This document shows positions 11,654 through 25,105 of a stretch of 64,000 bases of DNA, piece after piece. The position numbers and the translations under genes were made by a program. The stretch's first letter is position 1; each line of letters begins with the position of its first letter. Source of the DNA: Dipetalonema caudispina (lineage: Eukaryota; Nematoda; Chromadorea; Rhabditida; Onchocercidae); the NCBI GenBank assembly GCA_013365325.1, contig JABVXV010000144.1:62001-126000 (forward strand), given 5' to 3'. Below the pieces are notes generated by a model. That model was not told the origin of the DNA, did not search any database, and worked only from the letters and a program-made list of their open reading frames with translations.

Positions 11654-14600
11654 TCAATTATTTATTACCTCTAATAATAATGCTCGTAATAATCGAGCCT
11701 CATAAGTTACTGTATTTTTAGCATTTTCATCTTCTAATTCATCAATCATTAATGGATTAGGTATTATTGTTGGCACATATTTTCCATGAACTGAAAAATA
11801 TAATAATTAAGAAATTATGTAATTAAATATATTATAAATTAAACTTTTAGCAATAAAAGTAAATTGGGTTTAATTAAATTTTTAAGAATTCAACAGAAAA
11901 AATTGAATAATTTTAATCGTTGGTAAAAAGTGTGAATTGAATTTCATTAAATTTTAGCATTCAATCAGAGTTGGCCAAATAGATATATTAGAAATTTGTT
12001 TGCTATGAAATTAAATGATTTGAATACTTCAACAAAATTAAATGTTAGCAATTATTGCTGTATCAAATTTTATGATTTCATTTTTTTTTCCCAAATTTGA
12101 TATTAATTTATATTAAAAACTAACTTTCACATTGTTCTAAAAATTGAAGACATTCATATAGTACGGAATCTCTAATACTGATAAGATGTTTAGCCAAATT
12201 TTCGATCAATGAAATCATACAACGTTTGCAGTAAAACCATGTATCAGTACCGAGTTTCTTATCATATGGTTCCATAGCTTTGATTACACGTGAAATACCA
12301 AATTCATAATTACCCTAAATTATATAATTCATTTTGTAAAGCGTTTTTTTCTTTTTTCTTTGAAAATTTCAATTTTTTTTTTAAATTAATCAATAATTGA
12401 AATTTATACATACTTTTGAACAATAAAGTGTACCAATGACAAGATTTATAATACATAAATGGAAAAATTTTGTCTTATTTGATGCTGCTACACATGCTTC
12501 TTCTTCATTTTCAACTTTCTTCATCAATTCTTCAGCCTTTAAAAAAATAAAATTTATTAGAATTTTATTTCATTTCTTCCTTTGATTATAATTTTTGAAA
12601 TTTAACTGTCTTTTTTTTTGATTTATAAAATTAAATTTTGTAACGAAATATTAACCTCTTCATTTTGATTAGTCATAATGTAGCAAACACTAAGATTTGC
12701 CAAAATTATCGCCGTTATATTAAGCATCTGAAATCAGAATTCGATGAATTATTGATATTAAATGAATGATTCAATAAATCATTGATAAATGTAAATGTTA
12801 CAAATTGTATTGAGATACAAAAGAAGAAAGCATACATTGTCAAAATTCTTCTTTACATTTGGCTCGTAAAATCCAGCTGCTTCTTTAAATTTATTAGCCT
12901 GAAAAAGATAAATGATCAAATTTGATCATTTATTTGATTAGATAGTACTGTTGAAATTATTCAATAAAATGAATATCAAAAGTATCCATCATGTCAACCA
13001 ATAATACATAAGCTATCATCAATTATTTGGCTGAATTGAAATAATCTTAGCTTAATACCTGCATGAATAAAGTATGTGCTACATTTAATTTCCATATATC
13101 ATTCTCACTGCAAAATTCCACTGATTTTCGAAAAATTTTCTCCACTTGTGAGTAATCATTCATATCCCAATAAATTTTAGCTTGTGACATCAATACTGGC
13201 ATATACCTGTTTTTAATTTAAGTTCAAATTATTTAATGAACAAGAAATAAAGGATTGAAATTTAAAGATTAATGCAAATTTCTCTTTTTTTCTCCACAAG
13301 TTCACTTGTAAATGAAATTATTGTAGGATATCAAAAATTCAGAATAACTCAGAATGATTCACAAATTATATCCTATAATCTCTCATGCAAATTCAATTAA
13401 TAATATTCATTTTTACTGCGATATCGAAATCACAAATATCTTAAAATAAAAATGAAACAATTTGCTGACAAACATTAAAAGAGTCAAGATATCCGGAACG
13501 GAAAAAAAAAATCAAGTGATCGATTTCTTTAGTAATTTACATCATAAGCCTGTTTCAGAAGATCTGATAAGTTCGGTCCAGAATAACAATACTGTTATGG
13601 AATGAATAATTCCAATAATCTGATATTTAAAATTCCTTGTTGATAGTGAAAATTAAAACAATGCTTACTTGGCCATTGTATCATCATATGCTTTGATAGC
13701 CTTTTGAACAATTAACTCATCGTTTCCTTGACGAATTTCCTAAATTATTATTACAATTCAGGCAATTATTATTTATTATTAAATGCAATTTTTTCAACAA
13801 AAAAAAAAATTCATTTCTTTATTCATTTTCAAAAAACGATAGCAAACTTCAAAACATGTTATTAAGTTAAGATATTTTAGTCAAAATTGAAAATTGAAAT
13901 TTATACAAAACATCTCTCTTTAAAACGAAAGTATCAATAGCCGAATTATTTTTCTTTTTTAATAAAAATCATACATTTATACGTTTAGTTAATTTACGCA
14001 ATTCATTAATTTGTTCATTGCCAATTGCTTCAAATTTGTGATATGCATCCATCGGTGCTGTTTGTTGGGTAATTACTGCGTCGAGATAATCGTACAAATA
14101 CTATGCAAATAATGATAACAGAAATTTTTGAAAATGAAAAATGAAATTTTAATGATAATTTGAATTTTTTCAAAACAATTACCTGTGTAAGATATTTGTA
14201 TGTTAAATGTGCATTTTCAGCCAGAACATCAGCTGCTAAATCGTAGTACTGAAAATGATTAATTAATTTTTTTCCATAATTAAATTAATATCCTGAATAT
14301 TGATAATTGACATTTGATAGTTACTCACTTTTCATATTATCTTTTAGTTGGAAAACTAAAATGTTACCTCATATTTGCAGTATAGAAGAAGCAAATTACT
14401 GAATGTTTCCGGTGGAAATGGATTTTGGCTCAAAAGATACTGTAATTTTGCAAAACCTGCAAGCAACTATTCATGAAAGATTGGGGAGAAATTAAATTTT
14501 ATAAATTATAAAATAATTAAGACAGTTAATTAAATACAGTTGGATATTACAAAAGAACATTGAAGGAACTTGCCATCAGATGGATTAGTATCCATATTAA

Positions 14601-16933
14601 TTAAAGCTTGATTATGTAAAGTAACTGGATCAAGTTCCTCTTCCAATCTTGGTGGCATATCTGTTAGAGCTTCAGAAGCTGCTACTACTATAAAAACAAC
14701 GGATTATTAGCAAATCGAATAAAACTTGTCTTAAAAAAAAAAAAAAAAAAATTAGCCTAGCAAATAATTTTTAAATTTTTGAAATAATTGTAAGTATTAA
14801 ATGATTTCTATAAAGAATTAAAATTTACAATTTTTCAAATTATATTCAATTGCTGCCTTCAAATTGCATGCTTCAACCAATGATGTTTCATGTAGAAGAC
14901 GTGTATTACCAACTGAACTTACATCCATACCTTCCGTTGCCATACCAATTGATAATTCTGTTCAAATGTCCTTATTTAAGTTTAAATTTAAATTACAAAT
15001 TATCAATTTAACTTTTGAAACTTTCAACAATCAAAAATAATTTTTCCTTTCAAGAGGGAAATTTACCTGGATGATCTTGTACTCCTCGATCAATGATATC
15101 AGCAATAAATTTTAATGCCTCCGAATAATTATGCATTTGATAATGGCATAAAGCTATTGAATAGGCTAAATTTGGCTGAAAACCGATATTAATTATTTCA
15201 AAGTAATGAAAACAAATTATTAATTATTAAATTTTTGTAACATTTTAATAACCTGATAACCATGAAGATGTGTTGCAGTTGTAAAACGTTCAAGAGCTTG
15301 TTCATAATTTCCTTCCTGAAATATATTTGATAATTGAACATATAACCTAACCATTCCAGTTTTATACTTAATAATCCTATTGCTAGGATTAGCTAACCTT
15401 ATATTCAAGGCATGCTAAGTTGATATCACCATCCGGATCATCTGTTGCATATTTTTCAACAAGTATTCGAGCATTTGTAATATCTTCCTCACGATATTTA
15501 ATTGCTGATTCAAGTTTTAGCACTTGTCCAGCAAATTGTGGCTCATCAATCTTAAAAATTATCCCCATATATTTCATGCATAATTTTAATTTTTATTCGT
15601 CAAAATTAAAATTTTATTTTCATTGTAAGTGTTAAATTTAATCAGTGTTTCTTGAAAAAAAAAAAAAAAAAAAACGATTTACTTGTGAAATAACAGCAGT
15701 AGCTTCCGGAAACATAAAAGCATTGTAAAGACATTGAGCCCAATAAAGTCGATATTCCGGATAGGATGAATATAATTGTACAAGTTGCTCATAACATTCT
15801 GCTGCTTCTATGAATTGTTGCAAATAGAAATAGCAATAACCAAGTAATGATAATGCTGCTCGACTCTACAAATATACATTTATTTAAATTTTAATTTATG
15901 CAAATTTAATAATTTGTTTTTTTTTTTTTTTTTTAAACATACATTTATTTAAATTTTAATTTATGCAAATTTAATAATTTGTTTTTTTTTTCTAATTTTC
16001 TAAATGAAAAGTACTTTCGGCATGATTATAAGATATCTAATACCCATGTCTTACTCTTCTTTTGTTCAAAGGAATGTTTCTCTCTCTCTCTCTCTCTCTC
16101 TCTCCTTCTCTCTCTTTCCCTGATAATTATTCTCTGTGAAGAAGCTTCCATTATGCACTTCCTATCACGTGATAAAATATACCACGTGATTCGATTAGTT
16201 GCAATTTACCAGAAAGTTTTTAATATAAAGGGAAAAAACAAAAAGTTGTTCTTCAGAGAGAAAGAGAGAGAGAGAGAGAGACAGAGGGGCAGAGGATGTT
16301 CTTTGCACTTAAATTGATTTTTATCAATTGATAATAAAAAGGGAAAAATTCATTCAAATTTGTGTTAAAAATTACATTTGGCGTCCGTTGCAATTCATAT
16401 TGCAATGATCGAATTGCATTTTCATATCGACCTTCTTTGATCTGCATATCATAAAAATTTGACCATTAATTATTAACATTTAATTAAATAGAAAAGAATT
16501 GGGAAAAATTTTACTTAATTTAATGAATTGAAAAATTAATTTGAGCTTCTTCATTTCAATTATTTAAATATTAAATGACAATTAATGCAATGAAATTACT
16601 AATTGATCAATCATTTTATCTAATCTTAATGCTTATCAATGAATTCAAACGATCGAATATTTTGGGTCAAAAATTTTTGGCATATTTTTCTATCAATCAT
16701 ACAAAATTGTTACGATTCTATAATTTTTGCATTCATTTGAATTAAAAAAAATAAAAATAGAAATTTTATTTCAAAAAAAAAAAAAAAAATTACTGAAAAT
16801 TTTTCACAAAAAAATTTACAATTTAACTTATATTCATTAAATTACAAATATTTTTCTTTCAAAAATTTTTAAAACAAACCATTCCATAAATTGTACTCGT
16901 AAATTCGCCATCCTTTATTGGTACAAAAGGCAT
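11654..16933 (-). CDS. dyf-1: DYF-1 / IFT70 (TTC30) intraflagellar transport protein
   Basis: TPR-repeat subunit of the IFT-B complex, needed in C. elegans for assembly of the distal ciliary segment and linked to tubulin polyglutamylation and OSM-3 kinesin. About 18 small exons run from an N-terminus MPFVPIKDGEFTSTIYGM to the C-terminal end LLRALLLEVINN. TPR helices are visible throughout, for example GRYENAIRSLQYE, LLGYCYFYLQQFIEAAECYE, NYEQALERFTTATHLHGYQ and PNLAYSIALCHYQMHNYSEA, and these runs are characteristic of TTC30. The C-terminal block (YDKKLGTDTWFYCKRCM) is also strongly family-like. The gene carries a canonical X-box upstream, which supports cilium-specific expression through the RFX factor DAF-19. 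Introns contain GA/CT tracts, a 65-bp duplication and two CACGTG sites. The assignment is firm; exact borders of each internal exon were not all checked. Confidence 0.95.
15874..15981. repeat. 43-bp duplication at a dyf-1 intron acceptor
   Basis: 15874-15916 recurs at 15939-15981 (period 65), each copy followed by a T tract. The first copy directly abuts the acceptor of the dyf-1 exon that begins at about 15867, so the copy supplies its upstream tract. Confidence 0.85.
16078..16281. repeat. Facing CT and GA tracts in a dyf-1 intron
   Basis: A CT tract (about 16078-16110) and a GA tract (about 16255-16281) are complementary and could pair across about 145 bases. Two CACGTG E-box palindromes (16166-16171, 16183-16188) lie between them. 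Confidence 0.7.
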
Positions 16934-16994
16934 TTTAATTGCAAAAACTTACAAAGAATATATACTAAACCATTTTTTATTGATTATAAAATGA

Positions 16995-17008
16995 ATTACC
17001 ATAGTAAC
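16995..17008. promoter_or_regulatory. X-box (RFX/DAF-19 site) upstream of dyf-1
   Basis: The 14-mer ATTACCATAGTAAC fits the nematode X-box consensus RYYNYYATRRNRAC at every position. It is an imperfect inverted repeat, as RFX half-sites are. It ends 62 bp upstream of the dyf-1 start codon, inside the range where functional X-boxes sit in C. elegans cilium genes. Known: C. elegans dyf-1 and other IFT genes are DAF-19 targets. Inferred: this copy is functional here. Confidence 0.8.
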
Positions 17009-17164
17009 CATATCTAAGGTTTTTCAAACATATTGCCAAATGTTAAAGTGCAAATTCAATTATTGAATGATTTTTCGTTATCTATTATAATTTCTTATTG
17101 ATTTTATTATAGGTAAAAAATTTTAAATTACGATTTATATTAAAATCTCTTCCTTCTCCCCTCA

Positions 17165-17196
<32 letters not shown>

Positions 17197-18990
17197 AAAA
17201 GAAAAAAAGGTTCACGAAATTCTCGAATAAAAATTGATATTTATTCAAATTATTCAAATATATTATTGTCAAAATGTTAGCAATATTTGAAAATTTTATT
17301 TAACATGTCCTATTTCAGTTTTAAATTTCTTCCTTAGTTTAGAGAAAATGTTGCATAACAAGGATTGTTCAAATCTTCGAATTTCAAAATTTTATTTCAA
17401 TTTATTCCTATACATATCATAAATTTACAATAGTATAACTTTGAACTCAACAGCTTTATTAGTATAAGCAATATGAAGTTCATTCTACTTTCTATTACTA
17501 ACTCTCACTATTCAAATTTTGAGATTATGAATTTCTATCCTCCGATATTGATGTTATAATTTTGGAGCAGTGGATAGTATGATCGTAAACAATCATTTAC
17601 CATTGTTTGTAAACTATTAAGTATCTTGACGGCTACTGATATTAATCAAGATAGTAGATGTGAGCAATGAAATGAGAAAAACAGAAGAACGATCTGATCC
17701 AATGATGAATTACATCATGAATTTCTTTTTCAGAATGCGACGTACGACGCGCAGATTTCCAATATTAGATGGCATCTATATCGAATGATCGAAAGTACTT
17801 GTGATAGTTTTGCTGCTTAAACTTAAATTACAAAATTCACAATATCATGCGCTCTTCTTTCTTATCTCTCCCCAAAACATCTAATTGCTGAAATATCACA
17901 GAGTCAACACAATTAATCAAATTTTTAATCTTGGAATTTTCAACGAGTGGTTAATGGACTGTAAAATATTCATGCAGTATTTGATTTGTTAAAATTTGAA
18001 ACTTTCTGAAAACAACAATAATACAAGATATATATTATAATGTGGAAAGAATCACCCTGCATTATCACTGTAGAATGTTATACAGGCACTAACGGATTAA
18101 GATAAAATTTCACATTATAAACGAATGACACTTTTTTAGATAAAATTAATTAATTGTTAAACTAGATTACAATTCGCAAACTATTAATAACATTCCGGTT
18201 CCAGGAATGACAACACCGTTGGCTAAAATCAAACATTTACAATAGTTCACCTTCAAAAGAGCTTTTGAAACCATAAATGATAATTGTCAACAACTACAAC
18301 GTACACATTATTTAAAAACAAAGTATGAACAAATAAGCGAAGAAGAGCTACAAAGAAAAATAAAATGATTGATTGTTTAAATCAAATATGCATAACGTAC
18401 CAATGTATATACAAACTATGAAATCATTTAGTCTAAAATAGAAACGAAGTGCTTGCTTGTTGGAAGAAAAATTATAGAAAGGGAATTGATAGAAATCCAT
18501 TTATAAATTATTTTCTTTCTAAAATAAATAGTTTTTTTTTTCATGAATTTTACCTACTGAAGATAGTAAGCATCACTTGCAAATAGATGTTTATTAAAAT
18601 GCAATTATTTTATCTCTATACTGTTAAAAAAGAGCCAAAATTCACTAACAAAGTGATGTAAAAAGTACAATGAATATTTAAAAAATATAATGAGCATCAC
18701 CCATTTCAAAAAAATAAATAGTGATCCCTTTAATTTAATCTAAATAGTTAGTTGATAAATTGCACAGTGAAATTTCTTTCAATTGCTTTCAAGTATATAT
18801 TCGATAGCAAAAGTGAATATCTTAATACCCTGTACATTTGTTGAAAGGAATGGAATATTCGCCGATATCAACTGCTATGCTTCTGGTGTCGAAAGCTTCG
18901 CTACTTACTTACATTATTATAAATGATGATAAAAAAGTATCGGCATCGCTAGGGAGAGTAAAGACGAGATCACACAAACCGGATGCTCGG
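17009..18990. other. Intergenic region between dyf-1 start and FAM76 end
   Basis: Contains the dyf-1 upstream region and an A tract of about 30 at 17166-17195. No coding or RNA gene recognised. Confidence 0.5.
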
Positions 18991-21002
18991 TCAAAATCCT
19001 TTCTGCAACTGTCGAACCTGAAATTCGGAAACTAAAATATAAAAACTGAGACGGTAAAAAATTATTCTACATCATTGGATCTTAAATTGGAGCTTTGTTT
19101 AAAACAATCAAACAACCTTAATTCAATCAATCACTAACAAAATTCTAGTCCAGAATAATAAGGCAGGAAATGTTGCCAACTTCCAAATATTACTTGTTTG
19201 TTTAAGGTCCGTATCTGATCATGAAGTGACTGCAATGATTCAGCATGCTGCTTTTGCATCATAGTCATTTTCATACGTCCTTGCTGCTCTTGCATTATAA
19301 TTTCAGCATTCAATTCTGCAATCTGTAAAGATCGATCAGTACAAAAATAGACTGCAAATGTTATGAGGAATCATCACGAACTAAACGCAAAACATATCGA
19401 GGTGATGATTAAGATATTATTCTTCACATATGGCGTAAGTGGATTCAAAAACAGCCGCGGAGTAAAAGTCTTCCTAAATAAGTTCATGATGCCGGCAGCA
19501 ATCATCAAATACATATATCTGTTTGGTGATTATTATAAAAACCTCCAAATGAACACATCCTACGTAAAATTTTTCTCCTCCCCAACTGCTACAGTTATCT
19601 ACTAGTATTAGTATCAAAATAAAGGAAGCTATAACTGTGCGAAAAGAGTTCACGACAATAACTTCATTATTTGAGTACGCTAACCTTCTTGTCCCTTTCC
19701 AGTATAATTCTGTCTTTTTCGAAGCATTTTTTCTGCAACTCTAAAATTTCATCCTTATATTGTTGAATGACAAAGATGTGTTCCGAATGAGCACTATCTA
19801 GCGTTGTTTCTGTCATCGCATTTCGCTGAAAAAAAAAAATCACATCAAACGGTAGTTGCATTCAAAAGATGACTGGACAATAAATTTTGCTCTCTATGAA
19901 CATGAAGATTTTTGCTGACAACAAGATTTATATAATATAAGTAAAATGTCATACAGCTTTATTCCGATTCTTTTACATTTGCTTTAAGTGAGAAGGTTTT
20001 AACTTGCAAAATAACAAAAAACTGTTTAAAAAATTTAAGTTTCCTACCTTCGATATTTTTCCTCCTTTGTTTTCAGAAGAACTAGGTCTTTTGTGCTTCG
20101 AATGACTACTACTTTTTGATTTTGATACATTGCTATATGTCGCAGTTTCTCCAAACATTGCCTTTCTAGACATTGTACACAAACGACAATACAGCGGTTT
20201 ATCCTATAATTCATTTAATGCTACAATAACGGAAGGATTAAATAGTTTTTAGTTCATAATAAAGTACTTTTCTGTACTAAGCTAACTCATCAGCAGTCAC
20301 TATGAGAAATGAGACTGATAAGCCAACAAATGGTCATGAGTATTCAAGACCTTTTGTGAAGGCTCTCGAACAAAGGCAGATTTCTGAAGGCATTGAGAGC
20401 ATTGCACCGGTAATCCATATTTCCTTTCGGCATGACAACACCAAACACATTTGTTAGCAACAAAAGCAGCTTGTAGCTGGCAGTACATACATATCGTCGG
20501 CTGAAATAAATCAAATAACTATTATCTTATGCCAGCTTGGAGCGCTAACACAGCTCGTCTAATTTGATTTCGTTAACGAACAAATTTCGTTGTTCAATGA
20601 TTAAATTAATTTGAAGTATTGCTGCGGGAAAATTCCAAAGATATTATTTCAGAGAAACAGAGAGAAAAATATTAAAATTATTTCAAAATCATGAGACTAG
20701 CCTTCGTTTTATATTTCTCCTCATTCTTCTTACACTTTTCACACTGTGAGTCACTTTCACTACCTGCACTAAAACATATATTCAAAATAGAATTACAATG
20801 GAAATTTAGCGACCAAAAATCAAAAAAAATGGATTGAAATTTGACAGAAAATTTGCAGTAATCACAACGTATGCAGTTGATTTGCTAAATGTAAGACAAA
20901 ATAATCAAGCGTCGATCGAAGGATCAATAGAGAATGTTTATAAAAGATAACTTACGTTACTTCGGGCATTCCCGCCTTACAGTAATAACATTTGCGTGTC
21001 AT
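18991..21002 (-). CDS. FAM76 family protein
   Basis: Conserved metazoan FAM76A/B family; the molecular role is poorly defined and a nuclear location has been described for FAM76B. The order is an N-terminal array of CxxC pairs, a basic Ser-rich linker, then a coiled coil. Visible runs are MTRKCYYCKAGMPEV, CEKCKKNEEKYKTK, CMYCQLQAAFVANKCVWCC, CSQCLQKSAF and LYCRLCTMSRK; the spacing matches FAM76. The linker holds SKSKSSSHSKHKRPSSS. The C-terminal helix reads IVIQQYKDEILELQKKC, EKDRII, then RTLNKQ and VRQLQKGF before TGA at 18991-18993. The start chosen (ATG ending at 21002) follows an acceptor at TTTTCAAG; an out-of-frame ATG lies just before it and could act as a very short uORF. Intron 20501-20701 must use a GC donor to keep frame. 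A further 5' exon in 21.0-21.2 kb cannot be excluded. Confidence 0.88.
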
Positions 21003-21902
21003 CTCGTCCTTCTCATCAATATTTCCCTTGAAAACGTGATAATAACTTAAACATAAGTAACAGAAATACTCTTCTGCTTTTTTTCACGTCTCCTTAATTC
21101 GATTGGTCTTATTTCCATTTCATTTGATATATTCAGCCAAGAAAAAGAAAACGGAGGATGAAATTTTCGAAATTTCACTCAACAAAATTCAATAACGACA
21201 ATGTATCAGTCGAAAGACCCATCGCTTGATCTTTTTCTCGACGGGTCATCATAGTTCTGTTTACTTGTATGTAACAGATATTATCAGGTTACAGGTCAAG
21301 CTAAAGTTCAGAAATTTTTTTTTCCAATTCATTTGTCAGGACAATGTAAAGAGGCAAAGAGTATGGGACATTTTCATGAATTGTCTCATTACATTTGTAT
21401 TAGTTATTTCATTTCTAAGAAGAGAATGAAATTAATTTGATGGAAGAAAAAGAGATTTGTCACCATTGCAAAGTAAAGTATACATATCCCGTCGTTGCAT
21501 GAGACACATGGTTTTCACAAGTTGGTGCATGTTTATCGAACTTGAGCCATCATTGCCTGAAAAATATTTGGGACAAGCGATTTGCACAACGTCTAGTATT
21601 AGGAATAGTTGGGCCATTATTACATTTGGGGTACACCGGTCTGTTTGCTGAGGGCGGTAGGTGGCTGATATTATGGTTAGTCCTTGTTGGGTGGTGTATG
21701 AGATCTCCCGGAATTATGGAGGTTATGGCTTTTATTTTCTTGTGAATTCGTCTGTTGGTTGATGAGGTTATTAGGCTAACACCTTCGACAAATTTGTGGA
21801 AATCATAATCTTTTTTACAGCTTTACCTCAACATTTTGGGTCATACTGTATGTAATTTACGTGAATTTTCAGAGTAGAGAGTGACGTGAGCCACATAGAA
21901 CA
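21003..21902. other. Shared upstream region of FAM76 and rps-17
   Basis: Divergent spacer. Part of it (about 21540-21730) is less AT-rich and has overlapping open frames on both strands, none with a recognisable product. Probably holds the promoters of both genes. Confidence 0.45.
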
Positions 21903-23258
21903 ATGGTTTGCGGACGTGTACGCACGAAGACCGTGAAAAAGGCTTCACGTGTCATTATTGAAAAATATTACACTAAGCTGACACATGATTTCCATACAAA
22001 TAAGCGAATTTGCGAGGAGATTGCGGTTATTCCAAGCAAGAAAATGAGAAACCGCATTGCGGGGTATGTGGAAATGGAATTAATCAATAAGTCTGAGTAC
22101 GGAGGAGTTATTTAGAGCCAGTATAGCGATAATTCTGCTTAAATTTTATTTTCACTTCAGATTTTATCACTGGTACTTGTGCCGATGAATCAGTTTAGAG
22201 GACTAAACTTTTTGACAGATAGTTCAATTCCATAGTAATAAGTGCGACATTTAAAACAACTATTTAAAAATTTCGTGATGAATTTATTCAGGTCAACAGT
22301 AAAAAATTTGTAACACAAGTGGCTTGAGAGCAAATGAAAATTCTAGTTGTTTGGAGAATTAATAAGAAGTTGCTGAATATTTTGAAATTCCTCCCTTTTC
22401 TTGCTACTTTGTTCATCGCTGTAGGTGCACAGATGTTAGATCTTTCCTTGTAATGAAACATGCATCAGTGAGTGGATATAGGAAAGACGAGCGTATTCTC
22501 TTCAGAATGCATCTCCTTTTATCAAATAATGATTAAATACTCCTAAACTGGGAAGCTAAAAAAATTTATGTAAAGGTTTTTAAGTTGATTAGAGATTCGG
22601 ATTACAAACAGTCATTACAGCTACATAACGCATTTAATGAAACGTATCGAGAAAGGACCAGTTCGTGGTATTTCAATTAAATTGCAAGAGGAAGAGAGAG
22701 AACGTCGCGACAACTACATGCCGGATATTTCTGTCGTTGATCCGCGGATGTTGACCACAATCGAAGTAGATACGGAGACCAAACAGATGATTGAGTCAAT
22801 GGTTTGTTTCTTGTTTTCATTTCCCTCTTTCCTTAAATATTGAAATTTGGCTTGCCTGCATTTGTAAGCATATCAGACTGATATATGACCAGAGTGATTG
22901 ACCTTAATGAAATTAAATTATGACCATCAGCTTTTATTATATCGATTATTTTGGAATGGCATATCCAATTTTGAATACTGTTGGATAAATTGATGTTGCA
23001 TGCATTTATTAAAACAATTAAGTATCGTAACGAAATTTAGGCATTGCGTGCTTATACTGTAAGTTTTCCAAGAGGAACTACTGATCCTTTCCTGGATTAG
23101 GAATAAAGTTCGGACACATACTGTGTTCGAAACTTCTTCTGCAAGGCCTAACTGCAGTTAAGTTAATATCTTACAATTATTCGAAGTGTTGGTTGCAGGA
23201 ACTGAGTATTCCAATGACTGATAAGACAGCAAATACGGGATTGGCTGGTCGCAGATAA
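21903..23258 (+). CDS. rps-17: 40S ribosomal protein S17
   Basis: Component of the small cytosolic ribosomal subunit (eS17). Three exons join in phase: 21903-22063, 22621-22801 and 23199-23258, giving 133 residues, close to the family length. The start [19 protein letters not shown], the central block [23 protein letters not shown], and [20 protein letters not shown] are diagnostic. Exon 1 ends in phase 2 at a GTATGT donor and exon 3 encodes the last 19 residues. It diverges from the FAM76 gene, leaving a 900-bp shared upstream region. Confidence 0.97.
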
Positions 23259-25105
23259 TGCAGAGAAGGAATAGCGTTTCTTCCTTTAAATTTTGTTATT
23301 TGTTTGAAAGATGTACTCAATAAATTCTCAGTTTGTTTGTATGGAGCATGAAGTAAGTAGTTTCCTATGTGAATTTAAGTGGGTGACGGATGAATGAATG
23401 GAAAGGTTGGATCGGTGTACCTCATGGGCATATCGAATCTTTCAGTGGAGTGGATTATTGATTTCTGATTCGGTGGAACTGCTTAAACTGAATGAGTTCA
23501 AGTATGGCACGGAAGTGATTTGTTGTGGTCACGAAGTGGTTTACGGAGTATGTATTGGTACTGTGGTATGGCTAAGATGTTATCAGCGATACTGACTGTT
23601 TTACTACGCCAAATACAAACCATAGGGACACGGATGTGCGGTTCCTAATTCATTTTCGCCCATGATTCCTCGGGTGTGGCAGTGTGTTGCATGCAATAGG
23701 ACGAAGGTAGAGCGTATATGCTGGGACTCGAGAGATGCTAAAGTATACCTGAGCAAGATGAAGCCAGAGGAAACTCTGGTCTGATTTGGATAATTTTAGT
23801 GTTAATTTATTACAGATGAAATTTAAGGTCAGTAGTGAAGGCGATTGGACGGCGGAATGGGTTATTGTAGACGGTCTATTAAAAAACTGCGGGTTGGAGG
23901 CTTAATTTGAGTTGGTAATTATAAGACGAAAGAGGTCTAACTGTTGTAATAGCAAACTAAATTGGCAATTTAGAAATTTGATATTAGCCGTTAAACTGAC
24001 CACCACGCCTTCGATTTCTAGAAATGAAGTTAAAAGAAAATTTACCTTGCAGCTGGCTCTATATAGTGAGTGTAATTCAGCCTGTTCAAATGGAATCATA
24101 GTTTCATCGTGAAATAAAACATTTCCTTTGGCAAGAGTTACATTTTTATCATCTATCCGTCTTGTAATTTTACCACAAAGTTTCGCGAATTTCTCAGTGT
24201 TAAGAATATTTAAATATTAATAAATCCTTGCTTGAAGGGAATCTAAGACTTGTGCTAAAGAAGTAGCTATCTTCAGTGTTATAATTCGAGATAGAATAAT
24301 AAAGTTAGGGATGATAATTACAGTCGGTAGGATTGTAAGTTGTTAGATCTGAGGTTCACAGAAGAGTAGAAGTAAAAAATCGGAAGGAATCATACCTGGG
24401 ATTTATCAGGTTGAAATTTCAACAGCAAATACAACTATATCGTGATAAAAGTATACAGTAATATAGGTGTATTTATGAGATAATTATTGTAAAATATGTA
24501 TGCAAGATTTATTTAATGTATTTCTTGTTAGAAATAATGAAAGAAGTAGCAGATTGAATGGTTAAAAAGTTTTTAAGGCAGATTCTAATTAACAATAAAT
24601 CTTCCAGATTTGCCTGGAACTTTTGAACATGTGCATGCAGAAAATAACTTGACCTTTCTCATCCGTATTGTGGAATAAACTTAATAAAACTTAAAGCTTT
24701 TAAGATGAAGGAAAAATTACTAGAAAAGCGATAGAGAAGAACTAGTTGCGTATAACCATCCTCATCTATTGAATTACTAGTTATTTTCATATCTGATTAC
24801 CGGTATTTGATAATTGTCCTTGTATTAGTTTCCTGCCCTTTTGTTTATATTCCTGGTAATGTTTACCGTAACCTTGAAGATGTTTAGCTTTCGCATTACC
24901 CCCTATATCAACCAGGTTTATAGGACTACAGTTCCTACTACTAGTAATTGTAACTTGAGTTTTCCTTTCCTTTTATTCGACAAAACCGCGAATATGGGTT
25001 CGTCGTAATTTAAGCGCAATCAACAATAAAATGCCAAAATATAACTCTTTGAAAGAGTAGAAGTTTATTCGAACGATATATACAAAAGTAATATATATCC
25101 TCAAA
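23259..25105. other. Convergent intergenic region after rps-17
   Basis: About 1.8 kb between rps-17 and the CABLES-like gene. An open frame at 23398-23595 is less AT-rich than its surroundings but has no recognised motif or splice partner. Nothing supported. Confidence 0.45.

Noticed and set aside
23398..23595. Less AT-rich open frame after rps-17
   Set aside because: No motif, no acceptor or donor linking it to other exons, and no partner frame.
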